Shown one piece after another: positions 52,613-62,269 of a stretch of 64,000 bases of DNA; the first letter of the stretch is position 1; each line of letters starts with the position of its first letter. The stretch lies in NCBI RefSeq assembly GCF_030408675.1, contig NZ_CP047200.1, forward strand, positions 1,054,001 through 1,118,000, in the 5' to 3' direction. Source of the DNA: Corynebacterium durum (GTDB taxonomy: Bacteria > Actinomycetota > Actinomycetes > Mycobacteriales > Mycobacteriaceae). A program made the position numbers and the translations under genes. Below the pieces are notes generated by a model, which was not told where the DNA came from, did not search any database, and was given only the letters and a program-made list of their open reading frames with translations.

Positions 52613-53608
52613 TCAGAACCCGTCAAGGATGTTTTCGCGCACCTCGAACCATTTCAAGGTGTCAGCGATGCCGTCTTTGATGTCGTGCTTAGGCACCCAT
52701 CCCAGCAGCTCTTTGGCGCGAGAACTACGGGTATATGCACCGGCGGCATCGCCGGGGCGGGCGGGACCGGTGGTTGTGGCGAGTTTTTCGCCGGTGACGG
52801 CATCGAAGGCGTCGACAAGCTCAAACACGGTGGTGCCGGTGCCGGTGCCCAGGTTGATGGCTAGGTAGTCGTTGTCGCCTACCACGGAGTCGAACTTTTC
52901 AATAGCTGCGACGTGTGCTGCAGCGAGGTCCCAGACATGGATGTAGTCGCGGATGCCAGAGCCGTCGCGGGTGGGCCAGTCCACACCAGTGATGGTGAAG
53001 GGGGTTCCCGTGTTGCGTGCCTCAATGAGTTTGCCCAGCGCGTGTGATGGGAATTCGAGCTGCAGGCCGGTGCGCATGCTCGGGTCGGCACCGATGGGGT
53101 TGAAGTAGCGGAGGGAGATGATGTTGATGGGGGTGGCTGCGGCGATGTCGGCGAACACGCCCTCAAGCACGGCTTTTGTCCGAGCATAGGGACTCATGGG
53201 GGCGAAGGGGGAGTTTTCGTCCACGGTGAAGTCGTCGGTGACTGCGTAGATGGATGCCGAACCACTGAACAGGAAGCGGGTGCAGCCGTGGCTTTGCAGG
53301 AAGTCCAGCAACTCGATGGTCTTGGAGACGTTATTGCGGTAGTAGCCGATGGGGTTGGACACCGAGTCGGGCACCACGATCAGGGCTGCGCAGTGCATGA
53401 CCGCATCAATATCTGGGTGATCGTTCCAGATTTGTTCGAGAAGTGCGCGGTCGGCGAAGTCGCCTTCGTAGAAGGTTCGTCCTTCGGCGAATTCGCGGCG
53501 TCCTGTGCTGAAATCGTCGAGGATGACGGCTTCGTGTCCATCATCAAGGAGTCGGGAGATAACTGTGGATCCAATGAATCCTGCTCCACCAGTGACTAGA
53601 ACCTTCAT
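52613..53608 (-). CDS. galE: UDP-glucose 4-epimerase
   Basis: Extended short-chain dehydrogenase interconverting UDP-glucose and UDP-galactose; supplies galactan precursors for the cell wall. 331 residues from ATG 53608 (AAAGGTCATTTC upstream). NAD motif GGAGFIG at 7-13, catalytic Ser near 116-118, Y141 and K145 in SPYARTKAVLE. It lies between ligA and the ACT gene in opposite orientation to ligA and 67 bases from its stop. Confidence 0.93.
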   Translation of the reverse strand: MKVLVTGGAGFIGSTVISRLLDDGHEAVILDDFSTGRREFAEGRTFYEGDFADRALLEQIWNDHPDIDAVMHCAALIVVPDSVSNPIGYYRNNVSKTIELLDFLQSHGCTRFLFSGSASIYAVTDDFTVDENSPFAPMSPYARTKAVLEGVFADIAAATPINIISLRYFNPIGADPSMRTGLQLEFPSHALGKLIEARNTGTPFTITGVDWPTRDGSGIRDYIHVWDLAAAHVAAIEKFDSVVGDNDYLAINLGTGTGTTVFELVDAFDAVTGEKLATTTGPARPGDAAGAYTRSSRAKELLGWVPKHDIKDGIADTLKWFEVRENILDGF

Positions 53609-53645
53609 GAAATGACCTTTCTTGTGTTGTCCTATGAAAGTGATC

Positions 53646-54311
53646 CTATACTTTGAGGATTGATCCGATAATGATGCCCATGTTGCCGAGGTGCTCGACT
53701 TCACTGGCCAAGAAGTCGGGGCCGCCGGGTCGGCCGACGATGAGGATCATGCCAGTGTCGCCGATGGGGGCGACGGCCAGGGCTGAGTCCAGCAGGGACC
53801 AGCTGCTGGGTATCCAATCTTCATGTTCCACGTCAAGTACGCGTGCTGATGTCACGGGGGGTACAGAGGGGGTGGTCGCGTCGTCTTCGGGGGCGGCCGG
53901 GTTAGCGGCGATGCGTCGGCTTGGCCCGGTGGTATCAAGAACTAGACACCACCCAGAGGTAATGGAGCGGGGAAGGACGTCGACGAGTTCTTCCATTGCG
54001 CGCGTCGTATTGTTTTTATGCTCGGCGATGGAGGCTAGCATGCGAATTTGCCCACGTCGGTCGATGGTTCCAGAGAAGGGGCGGATGGAATCTACCTCCA
54101 CGCCATCTAATGCTTGGGCAGCGGTGATCAATGTGTCAGGTAGGGCGGTTTTGGGAAGAGATACCACGATGTCATCCATGGCTGTGCCGTCGGGAAATAC
54201 TTGGACGACGTCTACGGATTGAATATTGGCATCTACCATTCCGAACGCGTCGGCGAGTTGCCCGAGACTGCCTGGAGTATCAGGAAGCAGGACGCGGATC
54301 AAGTAGGACAT
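53646..54311 (-). CDS. ACT-domain amino acid-binding protein
   Basis: 221 residues. Residues 1-75 form an ACT domain (YLIRVLLPDTPGSLGQLADAFGMVDANIQSVDVVQVFPDG). The rest looks like a small sensor-like domain (DWIPSSWSLLDSALAVAPIGDTGMILIVGRPG). A protein of this kind lies between ligA and gatC in C. glutamicum. Likely an amino-acid sensor; partner unknown. galE starts 37 bases after its stop. Confidence 0.78.
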   Translation of the reverse strand: MSYLIRVLLPDTPGSLGQLADAFGMVDANIQSVDVVQVFPDGTAMDDIVVSLPKTALPDTLITAAQALDGVEVDSIRPFSGTIDRRGQIRMLASIAEHKNNTTRAMEELVDVLPRSITSGWCLVLDTTGPSRRIAANPAAPEDDATTPSVPPVTSARVLDVEHEDWIPSSWSLLDSALAVAPIGDTGMILIVGRPGGPDFLASEVEHLGNMGIIIGSILKV

Positions 54312-54780
54312 GGCAGGTGCCTTTCACAGGGGCTTTTATTGTGACGTGGACGTGGGTTCTACGAAGGAAACGAAAACTGATGGAGTTCGGTTCCCTCAAA
54401 CAGTTATCCAACCTACCAATTTCTCAGTGGATGTTAAGTAGCTTGCGAGTAAATATTTTTCGTGTCAGCGATGGTAGAGAACTCTTGGACGCTGTATAAC
54501 TTTCCTGGTATGGCCGTTATGGCCGGTCAGGGGGCCCGCATTGATTCTGCTAACGTATGGGTTGGAGTTAACTCACATGCATAGGCTTTTCGACGCCGCG
54601 GCACACCCTATACTGCGTTACTTCCGCATCACCCCTGCATATATTTGAGGAAGGGGCGGAAGTCGGGACGTCGATACGCGGGTGCAGTGGCAGCGGTAAC
54701 CAGTCGGTAGCGTCTAAAATGAGTGCGTTAAGCTGATTGAATTGTAAAAACCCTGGGAGATAAGAAGGGGACACGCAACC
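54312..54780. other. Intergenic region before gatC with a strong hairpin
   Basis: 469 bases without a gene. A hairpin at 54620-54663 pairs ACTTCCGC with GCGGAAGT (eight bases), with an inner CCCT/AGGG helix and a 15-base loop; no T-run follows, so it is not an ordinary terminator. A -10-like TAAAAT lies near 54714-54719, 65 bases upstream of gatC. If transcription starts there, the hairpin is outside the gatC leader; if it starts earlier, it is a leader structure. Confidence 0.4.
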
Positions 54781-55074
54781 GTGCCTGAAATTTCGCGCGA
54801 CGAGGTCGCTCACCTCGCACGACTGGCCCGCCTCGCCCTAACTGAGGAAGAACTCGACCAATACGCAGGTCAGATTGATGACATTGTTGCCAATGTCAGT
54901 GCCGTTGGCCTGGTGGCTGCGGAAGGTGTAGAGCCGATGAGCCACCCGCATTCCATCCACACAACCATGCGTGAAGATGTCGTAGAAAAGACCCTCACCG
55001 CCGAGCAGGCCCTTGACCAGGCGCCGGCGGTGGAGGAGCAGCGTTTCGTCGTACCGCAGATTCTGGGGGAGTAA
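54781..55074 (+). CDS. gatC: Asp-tRNA(Asn)/Glu-tRNA(Gln) amidotransferase subunit C
   Basis: 97 residues. [30 protein letters not shown] is the GatC signature, and the C-terminus wraps the GatA-GatB interface. Start GTG with GAAGGGG upstream. Three bases before gatA. The complex is needed because glutaminyl-tRNA is made indirectly. Confidence 0.94.
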   Translation: MPEISRDEVAHLARLARLALTEEELDQYAGQIDDIVANVSAVGLVAAEGVEPMSHPHSIHTTMREDVVEKTLTAEQALDQAPAVEEQRFVVPQILGE

Positions 55075-55077
55075 ACC

Positions 55078-56577
55078 ATGAGCGAAAACAAGTACTTGGT
55101 CGGCGCTGAAGGTGCGTCGGAACTCACCGCTATGACTGCGGCAGAGCTGGCGGAGAAGATTCACAGCCGCGAAGTGTCGTCTGTGGAGGTGACCCAGGCT
55201 CACCTCGATCGCATTGCCGACGTTGATGGTGATATTCACGCCTTCCTACACGTGGGTGCCGAGGAAGCGCTGGACGCCGCACGTGCAGTCGATGAGTCAC
55301 TGGCTGCAGGAGAAGCTCCGGCCTCAGCGTTAGCTGGCGTGCCGTTGGCGCTGAAAGACGTGTTCACCACCACGGATGCGCCCACAACCTGCGGTTCGAA
55401 GATGCTCGAAGGCTACATGGCACCCTACGATGCCACCGTGACGCGTCGCATTCGCGAGGCCGGTATCCCGATTTTGGGTAAGACCAACATGGACGAGTTC
55501 GCCATGGGGTCATCTACCGAGAACTCCGCATACGGTCCCACCCACAACCCCTGGGACGTCACCCGCACCGCAGGTGGTTCGGGCGGTGGTTCCTCAGCAG
55601 CGCTTGCCGCTGGTGAAGCGCCACTGGCTATTGGCACGGATACGGGCGGTTCTATTCGCCAGCCCGCCGCGCTGACCAACACTGTGGGCGTTAAGCCTAC
55701 CTACGGTACCGTGTCCCGATACGGCCTGGTTGCGTGTGCATCCTCCCTGGACCAAGGCGGACCCACGGCGCGCACTGTACTGGACACGGCGCTTCTTCAT
55801 GAGGTTATCGCTGGCTCAGACCATTTCGACGCTACATCAGTGGATCGTCCCGTGGCCCCCGTTGTAGAGGCTGCCCGTGCTGGAATGACCGGTGACCTTT
55901 CCGGCGTGCGCATCGGAGTGGTCAAACAATTCGACCGGGACGGTTATCAGCAGGGCGTTCTGGAGCAATTCCATAAGGCTGTGTCCCAGCTTGAATCCCA
56001 AGGTGCCACGGTTGTTGAGGTGGATTGCCCGCACTTTGATTCCGCACTTGCGGCCTACTATCTGATTCTCCCGTGCGAAGTGTCGTCCAACCTGGCGCGT
56101 TTCGACGGTATGCGTTACGGCCTCCGCGTCGGTGACGACGGCACCCATTCTGCAGAAGAAGTGATGGCTATGACTCGCGCGGCAGGCTTTGGTCCCGAGG
56201 TGAAGCGTCGCATCATCCTGGGCACTTACGCCCTATCCGTGGGTTACTATGACGCTTACTATCTGCAGGCTCAACGCGTGCGCACCCTCATTGCCCAGGA
56301 TTTTGCTGCGGCCTTTGAGACCTGTGACGTGCTGGTTTCTCCCACCACCCCCACCACCGCGTTCAAGCTGGGGGAGAAGGTCTCCGACCCGATGGCCATG
56401 TACAACTTCGACTTGTGCACTCTGCCGCTGAACCTCGCGGGCCTGTCTGGCATGTCAGTCCCCGCAGGACTGGCCAGCGACACCGGGCTTCCGGTCGGCC
56501 TGCAGATCATGGCTCCCGCGTTTGCCGACGACCGCCTATACAAGGTTGGCGCTGCCTTTGAGGCGGGCCAACACTAA
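55078..56577 (+). CDS. gatA: Asp-tRNA(Asn)/Glu-tRNA(Gln) amidotransferase subunit A
   Basis: Amidase-signature enzyme releasing ammonia from glutamine for GatB. 499 residues. Catalytic lysine in [12 protein letters not shown], cis-serine in [17 protein letters not shown] and nucleophile serine in [13 protein letters not shown]. gatB is not in the window and does not follow, as in other corynebacteria where it lies a little further along. Confidence 0.96.
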   Translation: MSENKYLVGAEGASELTAMTAAELAEKIHSREVSSVEVTQAHLDRIADVDGDIHAFLHVGAEEALDAARAVDESLAAGEAPASALAGVPLALKDVFTTTDAPTTCGSKMLEGYMAPYDATVTRRIREAGIPILGKTNMDEFAMGSSTENSAYGPTHNPWDVTRTAGGSGGGSSAALAAGEAPLAIGTDTGGSIRQPAALTNTVGVKPTYGTVSRYGLVACASSLDQGGPTARTVLDTALLHEVIAGSDHFDATSVDRPVAPVVEAARAGMTGDLSGVRIGVVKQFDRDGYQQGVLEQFHKAVSQLESQGATVVEVDCPHFDSALAAYYLILPCEVSSNLARFDGMRYGLRVGDDGTHSAEEVMAMTRAAGFGPEVKRRIILGTYALSVGYYDAYYLQAQRVRTLIAQDFAAAFETCDVLVSPTTPTTAFKLGEKVSDPMAMYNFDLCTLPLNLAGLSGMSVPAGLASDTGLPVGLQIMAPAFADDRLYKVGAAFEAGQH

Positions 56578-56582
56578 TTATG

Positions 56583-56864
56583 TTACGGGGTCAAGAACCT
56601 GACCGCGTTGAAAAATGCCTGGTTGGCCACCAGTAGTGAGTCGTAGCTCAGTACAGAGGGTGCGCTGCTCAGAAGGTGGTTGGCGCCGAACTGGATGGTG
56701 GCGGGATTTCCAAGCATCTGGATCCCGCGCATCGCCCAGTCGGCGGCCGAGTAGGGCCGACTTGAGTTCATTGGGTCCGCAGATGCCGGGGAAATGCCGC
56801 CAACAACCAATGCGGTTGCCGTTCCAGCTGCGACGATCTTCCTGGTAACATTCCGATTTTTCAT
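56583..56864 (-). CDS. Small secreted protein
   Basis: 93 residues from ATG 56864 with AAAGGAAG upstream. Signal peptide of about 29 residues (basic start, AAGTATALVVGGISPASA). The mature 64 residues include RPYSAADWAMRGIQMLGNPATIQFG and are rather hydrophobic; there are no cysteines. I do not recognise the family. It is convergent with gatA, five bases between stops. Confidence 0.7.
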   Translation of the reverse strand: MKNRNVTRKIVAAGTATALVVGGISPASADPMNSSRPYSAADWAMRGIQMLGNPATIQFGANHLLSSAPSVLSYDSLLVANQAFFNAVRFLTP

Positions 56865-57059
56865 GTTGCGTCTTCCTTTCCAGTTGTGCTGTCTGTGTGG
56901 GACGTCGTCCTCATGCATAACAATAGAACGATCTGCTCGGATATGTTTGGCTGCAAGAGTACAGCGGCATGCTGCGGGGTGGCATACGGTAAGCTGGTGC
57001 TTCTCATGCTTCTTTTATGTCGCAGTATTTTTGTTCATGGTGTATTTTTATAAATTACC

Positions 57060-57107
57060 TTATTTTCAAAAATGGAAATAATGCCCATTAAGCGGTATGG
57101 GTATTAT
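57060..57107 (+). promoter_or_regulatory. Operator-like inverted repeat and promoter of the alcohol dehydrogenase gene
   Basis: TTATTTTCA (57060-57068) and TGGAAATAA (57073-57081) form an inverted repeat with eight of nine pairs. A -10 TATTAT lies at 57102-57107, 20 bases before the ATG. The leader has no clear Shine-Dalgarno. The region 56919-57059 has no gene. Confidence 0.45.
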
Positions 57108-57126
57108 GCACGTATGCTTGTTTGTC

Positions 57127-58197
57127 ATGACCTTTACTGTCAAAGCACTTCAGAAATTCGGACCTGATAAACCTTTTGTGGTTACCAATCTTGAACGCCG
57201 CGACCCCGGCCCCAAAGATGTGGTCATTGACATCAAGGCCGCTGGCATTTGTCACAGCGACATTCACACCATCCGCAACGAGTGGGGAGAAGCCCACTTC
57301 CCGCTTGCAGTTGGGCATGAAATCGCTGGTGTGGTCTCTGCAGTGGGGTCTGAGGTGACCCGCTGGAAAATTGGCGATCGCGTGGGAGTGGGCTGCCTGG
57401 TCAATTCCTGCGGTGAATGTGAAGAATGCAAAGCCGACCAGGAGCAAAACTGCCGCAATGGCCTCGTGGGTACCTACAATTCCACTGACGTTGATGGCAC
57501 CATTACTCAAGGTGGCTACAGCGAAAAGATCGTGGTGAATGAGCACTTTGTGTGTCGCATTCCCGACGGCTTAGATTTTGACGTCGCCGCACCACTTCTT
57601 TGCGCAGGAATTACCACCTATTCCCCAATTGTGAACTGGGATATTAAGCCCGGTGATAAAGTAGCCGTTCTGGGGCTTGGTGGTCTTGGTCACATGGGTG
57701 TGCAGATCGCTGCGGCGAAGGGTGCCGATGTCACCGTTCTCAGCCGGAGCCTGAAGAAAGCCGAGACCGCGAAGTCCCTCGGCGCCTCACGCACCCTGGC
57801 CACCTCTGAGGAGGGTTTCTTTGATAACCACAGGGGTGAGTTTGACTTCATTCTGAACACCATCAGCGCCGACATTGATGTTGATTCCTACATGCGGTTG
57901 CTGAAGCCCCGTGGTGTCATGGCTGTTGTCGGCTTGCCGCCGGAAGGACAGAATGTTCATTTCGCCTCCCTGATCATGGGTGGGAAGGTGCTCACTGGTT
58001 CCAACATCGGCGGACTGAAAGCAACCCAGGAGATGCTGGACTTCTGTGCCGAGCATGGTTTGGGTGCGCGCATCGAGAAGATTGGTGTCCAGGACGTAGA
58101 TGCCGCCTACGACCGCGTTGTTGCTGGTGATGTGAAGTTCCGTTTTGTCATCGACACTTCTACGTTTGATGAGGTAGCGGCGGAAGTCACGAGCTAA
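57127..58197 (+). CDS. Zinc-dependent alcohol dehydrogenase (YahK/cinnamyl type)
   Basis: 356 residues from ATG 57127, giving MTFTVKALQKFGPDKPF. Catalytic zinc: C42 in AGICHSDIHT, H64-E65 in GHEIAG and a later Cys. Structural zinc: C95, C98, C101, C109. Nucleotide-binding GLGGLGHMGVQIA near residue 185, followed by SRSLKK, which favours NADPH. An aldehyde reductase role is likely. Confidence 0.92.
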   Translation: MTFTVKALQKFGPDKPFVVTNLERRDPGPKDVVIDIKAAGICHSDIHTIRNEWGEAHFPLAVGHEIAGVVSAVGSEVTRWKIGDRVGVGCLVNSCGECEECKADQEQNCRNGLVGTYNSTDVDGTITQGGYSEKIVVNEHFVCRIPDGLDFDVAAPLLCAGITTYSPIVNWDIKPGDKVAVLGLGGLGHMGVQIAAAKGADVTVLSRSLKKAETAKSLGASRTLATSEEGFFDNHRGEFDFILNTISADIDVDSYMRLLKPRGVMAVVGLPPEGQNVHFASLIMGGKVLTGSNIGGLKATQEMLDFCAEHGLGARIEKIGVQDVDAAYDRVVAGDVKFRFVIDTSTFDEVAAEVTS

Positions 58198-58229
58198 CTC
58201 GCTACAATATTCGCACGGTATGTACGTAA

Positions 58230-58262
58230 GGCCCGCGCTGAACACTACTAAGCGCGGGCCGT
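58230..58262. terminator. Bidirectional terminator between adh and CPBP gene
   Basis: A perfect ten-base GC-rich stem, GGCCCGCGCT (58230-58239) with 58251-58260, and an 11-base loop. It lies between two convergent stops. Confidence 0.85.
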
Positions 58263-58267
58263 ATCTA

Positions 58268-59083
58268 TTAGCCCAACACGTTAGTGCCGGTGAAGTAGAT
58301 GAAGAGCAGAACCAGGGACACCACGGTGTTGTTGGCAATGTGTAGGGCCACACTGGCCCAGAGGGATTGGTGCCACCGAATGAGTGCCGCTGCGCAGGTC
58401 CCTAAAAAGAAGGCAGTGATTATGGCCATGGGCACGCCATGCATCAGGGCAAACAGTACCGACGATATGAGCGTCGAGCAGATGATGGCGGTGCGTGCCT
58501 GCATCCGTGGGAGTAGTTTCTGCTCCAGGTAGCCCATAATGAAACGCCGGTAATAGATTTCCTCCATAATCGGGGCAACGATGGATATTGCAAAAATAGA
58601 CAGGCTAAGGCCGATTGGCCCGAGCTTGAACGTATTAGCTATATCCTCTCGCCCGCCTGTGTTTGCCAGGGGAGTCATGAGCATGAGGGCTAGTAGAGTA
58701 AAGTTAGCAGCTACGATCGCTGGAACTTGCCAGAATAGGTACTTCCGGGTGTGTTGTATTGGGTGAAATCCCAGGTCCGATAACGTCCATTTTTGAAGCT
58801 TCAGTGTGGCTAACAAGGTCAGAGCAAACCCAGCTATACTAGCTGGAACGGCGGCATTGAAGCGTTCGTTATCAAGATTGTCCGTGATAAAGGCAGTGGC
58901 TATGTTCGTGGCTATGTTAGTGATAACTGCCAAAAACAATCCCCCAGATATGGGTAACACGATGAGGGCAAACAGTTCAATCCCCGTCACCGCTCGGCGC
59001 GAGGGTACAACATAGGACATGATGGGCCGTCGTTGCGTGGACTGTGGTGCAGGAGGGGTCGGCTGTGGTGGTGTAAAAGACAT
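58268..59083 (-). CDS. CPBP-family intramembrane protease, copy 2
   Basis: 271 residues from ATG 59083. A proline-rich cytoplasmic N-terminus (MSFTPPQPTPPAPQS) is followed by RRPIMSYVVPSRRAVTG and eight membrane segments. CPBP/Abi motifs: EEIYYRR (EExxxR), FALMHGVPMA and HIANNTVV. It starts 76 bases after the stop of a close paralogue. Such proteins process CAAX-like substrates or protect against bacteriocins. Confidence 0.85.
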   Translation of the reverse strand: MSFTPPQPTPPAPQSTQRRPIMSYVVPSRRAVTGIELFALIVLPISGGLFLAVITNIATNIATAFITDNLDNERFNAAVPASIAGFALTLLATLKLQKWTLSDLGFHPIQHTRKYLFWQVPAIVAANFTLLALMLMTPLANTGGREDIANTFKLGPIGLSLSIFAISIVAPIMEEIYYRRFIMGYLEQKLLPRMQARTAIICSTLISSVLFALMHGVPMAIITAFFLGTCAAALIRWHQSLWASVALHIANNTVVSLVLLFIYFTGTNVLG

Positions 59084-59159
59084 AGTAGGAAAAGAGGGGT
59101 TCCTTTCTGCCAGAGAGTAGGTATGTTGCACCGATGGTCGGTGCAGGTTTCGACACGTG

Positions 59160-60029
59160 TTAGTTCAACATGCCATTGAGATAAATGGATAGCCCGGCCA
59201 AACATACCATCGTGTTGTTGGCAATGTGTAGGGCCGCGCCGGCCCACAGTGATTGGTGCCATCGAATGAGTGCGGCTGCGCCGATTCCCAGGAAGAATGT
59301 GTAGATCATGATGGTGGGCACGCCGTGTGCCAGGGCAAAGAACAGCGATGACGCTAGTGTTGAGCAGATGATGGCGGTGCGTGCCTGCATCCGTGGGAGT
59401 AGTTTCTGATCCAGGTAGCCCATGATGAAGCGTCGGAAGCAGATTTCCTCAATGATCGGGCCGATAATAGATATGGCCAGAATCGACAACACCACAGCAA
59501 CAAGTCCAAACTTGAACGTGTCAGCCATTTCTTGCGAGTCCGAGGTCTCTGGAGGCGTGACCAACACGGTCGCAGCTAGTGAAATCATGCCGCACACCGT
59601 AATAATCGCTGGAACTTGCCAGAGTAAGTGTGCCCACGTGCGTTTTATCGGGTGAAACCCCAGGTCTGACAATGACCACCGTTGTACCCGCAATGTGGTG
59701 AACAAGGTTATGCCGTACCCGGCGAGCGCCGCTGGGATGACGTAGACCTGTATGGTCTTAAGATCATCGAAAATGAGCATCATGGCGATGGTGCTGATAA
59801 GAATCGCAACCAAAGATGCTACGACGGGTAGCGCAAGTATCGCCAATAATTCGAGCCCCGTCACTGCCCGGCGCGACGGCACAACATAGGACATGATGGG
59901 GCGCTGCTGCGTCGGTTGCGGTACTGATGGGTACTGTGCGGTTGGGTACTGCGTGTTTGAGCGCTGCCCCGCCGGAGCGGGCGGGTAGTGCGATGATGGT
60001 TGCGGCTGCTGCGGCGGCGTAAAAGACAT
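59160..60029 (-). CDS. CPBP-family intramembrane protease, copy 1
   Basis: 289 residues. Same plan as the following copy: Pro/Gln/Tyr-rich N-terminus (MSFTPPQQPQPSSHYPP, with two imperfect TQYP/AQYP repeats), RPIMSYVVPSRRAVTG, and eight membrane segments with EEICFRR, FALAHGVPT and HIANNTMV. The two genes differ mainly in the N-terminal tail and in the central loops, so they arose by tandem duplication and then diverged. Confidence 0.86.
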   Translation of the reverse strand: MSFTPPQQPQPSSHYPPAPAGQRSNTQYPTAQYPSVPQPTQQRPIMSYVVPSRRAVTGLELLAILALPVVASLVAILISTIAMMLIFDDLKTIQVYVIPAALAGYGITLFTTLRVQRWSLSDLGFHPIKRTWAHLLWQVPAIITVCGMISLAATVLVTPPETSDSQEMADTFKFGLVAVVLSILAISIIGPIIEEICFRRFIMGYLDQKLLPRMQARTAIICSTLASSLFFALAHGVPTIMIYTFFLGIGAAALIRWHQSLWAGAALHIANNTMVCLAGLSIYLNGMLN

Positions 60030-60047
60030 GGCGAAGAAAAGAGGGGT

Positions 60048-60362
60048 TTACTTTCTGTCAGAGAGTAGATGTGCCGCCCCGCTGGTCAGCGCAGTGACGG
60101 TGAGCACGGATGGCCAGGCACCGATTTTCTTGGCCAGTGGGTGGGATGCTCCAAAAGCGCCAATGTAGAGTGCGCTGAGTCCAGCAGTGACGAGTGGCCC
60201 GCCGTTTGCTAGCCAGCTCCTTCCTGCGTAAAGTCCAGCCGCGCCGAGGAATGCGCCGCCGATGGGGCGGATGCCGGTTTCGCGCGCTGTGAGCCAGCCG
60301 CCGATCAGGCCGGTGGCCACGACAGCTGCTGTGTTGACGTCTTCTGCGTTTTTAAATCCCAT
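60048..60362 (-). CDS. Conserved small membrane protein
   Basis: 104 residues with about four short membrane segments (11-25, 35-50, 55-75 and 82-98), Gly/Ala-rich, few charges. No signature motif that I recognise. It lies 18 bases before the CPBP pair and may be co-transcribed with it. Confidence 0.65.
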   Translation of the reverse strand: MGFKNAEDVNTAAVVATGLIGGWLTARETGIRPIGGAFLGAAGLYAGRSWLANGGPLVTAGLSALYIGAFGASHPLAKKIGAWPSVLTVTALTSGAAHLLSDRK

Positions 60363-60487
60363 GGCAGCCCAGTGTAGCGTTTTGCCTCGCCAAGGGTTTG
60401 TAGCAGCAGGTTAGATGACATCTCGCCCCCAAGGATTCGCGTTTCGACGTCCCGAAATCAGCATTCCCGATATCCAGAGCTTGCGGG

Positions 60488-61192
60488 CTACAACGCTGTG
60501 TCCTCGAAACGCGCAGAGAAAACCACTGTCACGGTACCTGGAACAGAAACAACGTCCGGTTCCGTGCTGATCTCCAGGCTGGGTTCGGGCAGGGAGGACT
60601 TGCCTAGGGATGCAAATTCAGGAGCCCCGCGGCCACGCCTGACAGTTTGTGTGGAGGTCACCTGGGTAGGCGTGGAATCCACTTGCACAACTCCACTGAT
60701 GGTCCCACCCAGTTCCGCGACAAGCATTTCTGCCTTCGCTTTCGCATTTTTGATAGCCAGAGCCTGCGCTGTAGCATTCAGTTCTGCCTGTTTGTCTGCA
60801 GATAAGGACCAGTTCGGACCGTCGATCACACAGTTTTCCAGGTTCGCCAGCCGCGCAATCACATCTCGTAGCTGGGCCTGCACCTCGGGGTTGTCCACGT
60901 CGACGGCAACAATCGTGCAGCGCCACGTGGAGTCGATGCGGTTTTTGTAGTCCGAGTATTCAGCGAGGTGCTCGCCCTGTCGCTGCAGAAGAGTCGCCTG
61001 GGCGAGCACCTGCTGCGCTTTACGCACCCCAATGTCGCGCCGGGTGAAGGTGGTTTTTTGATCCTTGTTGTTGCTGGTTACCTTGACTGTGACGGTGGCT
61101 TTGTCAGCGAGCGCCTCAACGGTGACGCTGTCAGTTACGGTGATGGTGGGGATGTGCTCGTCAGGCACAATGCGGATCTCATTGGTTGTCAT
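60488..61192 (-). CDS. SIMPL-domain (DUF541) protein
   Basis: 234 residues from ATG 61192; no signal peptide, unlike many family members that are periplasmic. SIMPL pattern: ITVTDSVTVEALADKATVTVKV, TFTRRDIGVRKAQQVLAQATLLQRQGE, LNATAQALAIKNAKAKAEMLVAELGGTISGVVQV. Function unknown. Its start overlaps the end of the WYL regulator gene by 14 bases, so translation is coupled. Confidence 0.85.
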   Translation of the reverse strand: MTTNEIRIVPDEHIPTITVTDSVTVEALADKATVTVKVTSNNKDQKTTFTRRDIGVRKAQQVLAQATLLQRQGEHLAEYSDYKNRIDSTWRCTIVAVDVDNPEVQAQLRDVIARLANLENCVIDGPNWSLSADKQAELNATAQALAIKNAKAKAEMLVAELGGTISGVVQVDSTPTQVTSTQTVRRGRGAPEFASLGKSSLPEPSLEISTEPDVVSVPGTVTVVFSARFEDTAL

Positions 61193-62174
61193 GGCTTCCC
61201 ATTGTAGGAGCGGCGCTGTAGAGTCTGACGTTTTCTTCGCCAACCTCCCGTATGCGTTCACGCAGTTCAACCGGTTCAAGCACTTCTGCAGCGCAGCCAA
61301 AGCCAGACAGTACGCCAACGGCGGGGGAGAGCGCTTTGGTGTTTCCGTGGATAAGGACGTCGCTGCTTCCCTCGATGGGTTCTTCGGTGGGTTCGGAGCC
61401 CAGGAGGCGGAGGCAAAACGCGACGTCGTTACGCACGGGGCTAGTTGCGCGGACGGTGATGGGGATACTGCCACCTTTTTTGTAGGTGCGGCGCGCGGAT
61501 CGCCACAGGTCAGCGACGGATTCGCTGGGGTCGCGGGTGAAGCGCTGGTTGGTGCGGGTCACGGAGCTCATGCGGTCGGCGCGGTAGGTGCGGATCTCGC
61601 CGTCGGGAACCTTTCGAACCAGCACATACCAGTGTGTACCAGCGAAAATGAGGCCCAATGGCTCGCAGCGTCGCACCGCCGCGCGACCTTTACCGGGACT
61701 GTAGTCCACGTCAACGATGTAGTCGGCGGCGATGGCCAATAACAACTCCCGCAGCACCGGTGGGGTGTCCAGGGGCTCTCTCCACCCCGTGGGGACAATA
61801 AGCAGTCGATCCTGAAGTAAGCCCACCTTGCGGCTTTGGGTGGGGTTGAGGCGAGCGTCAATTTTGTGCTGTGCGCGGCGAAAATGCTGGGCCAGGCCCA
61901 GTTCCTGCGCTACGTACTCACCACCCGGCATCATGAACGCGAGCAGTTCGCTGTCGGTCAGCTGCTCCATCGGCGGCAACCAGCCCGGCAGGATGGATAC
62001 CCCGCCATTTGCGCCGCATTCGGTCCTGATGGGCACGCCACGGCGCTGCAGCTCCTGCAAGTCCCGAAGAATGGTGCGACGCGACACCTGCAGGCGGTCC
62101 GCGAGTATCGATGCCGTGACCTGTGCATTTCCACGCAGCATGCGGACGATTTCAGCTAAACGGTGCTCCTTCAC
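61179..62174 (-). CDS. WYL-domain transcriptional regulator (DeoR-type HTH)
   Basis: 331 residues. Winged helix at 1-55 (RLAEIVRMLRGNAQVTASILADRLQVSRRTILRDLQEL), then a WYL domain at about 145-245 (CEPLGLIFAGTHWYVLVRKVPDGEIRTYRADRMSSV), then the WCX C-terminal domain. WYL domains bind nucleic acids or nucleotides. Divergent from the mycothiol-isomerase-like gene at 62270, which it probably controls. Confidence 0.87.
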   Translation of the reverse strand: MKEHRLAEIVRMLRGNAQVTASILADRLQVSRRTILRDLQELQRRGVPIRTECGANGGVSILPGWLPPMEQLTDSELLAFMMPGGEYVAQELGLAQHFRRAQHKIDARLNPTQSRKVGLLQDRLLIVPTGWREPLDTPPVLRELLLAIAADYIVDVDYSPGKGRAAVRRCEPLGLIFAGTHWYVLVRKVPDGEIRTYRADRMSSVTRTNQRFTRDPSESVADLWRSARRTYKKGGSIPITVRATSPVRNDVAFCLRLLGSEPTEEPIEGSSDVLIHGNTKALSPAVGVLSGFGCAAEVLEPVELRERIREVGEENVRLYSAAPTMGSHDNQ

Positions 62175-62269
62175 ATCCCCATCTCCTCATATAACTGTGA
62201 CAGGTCCTGACACCGTTGACGCATAGCCTTCAGGGTACGTGCAATCAACCACGAAGGAGAAGAGAAGAT

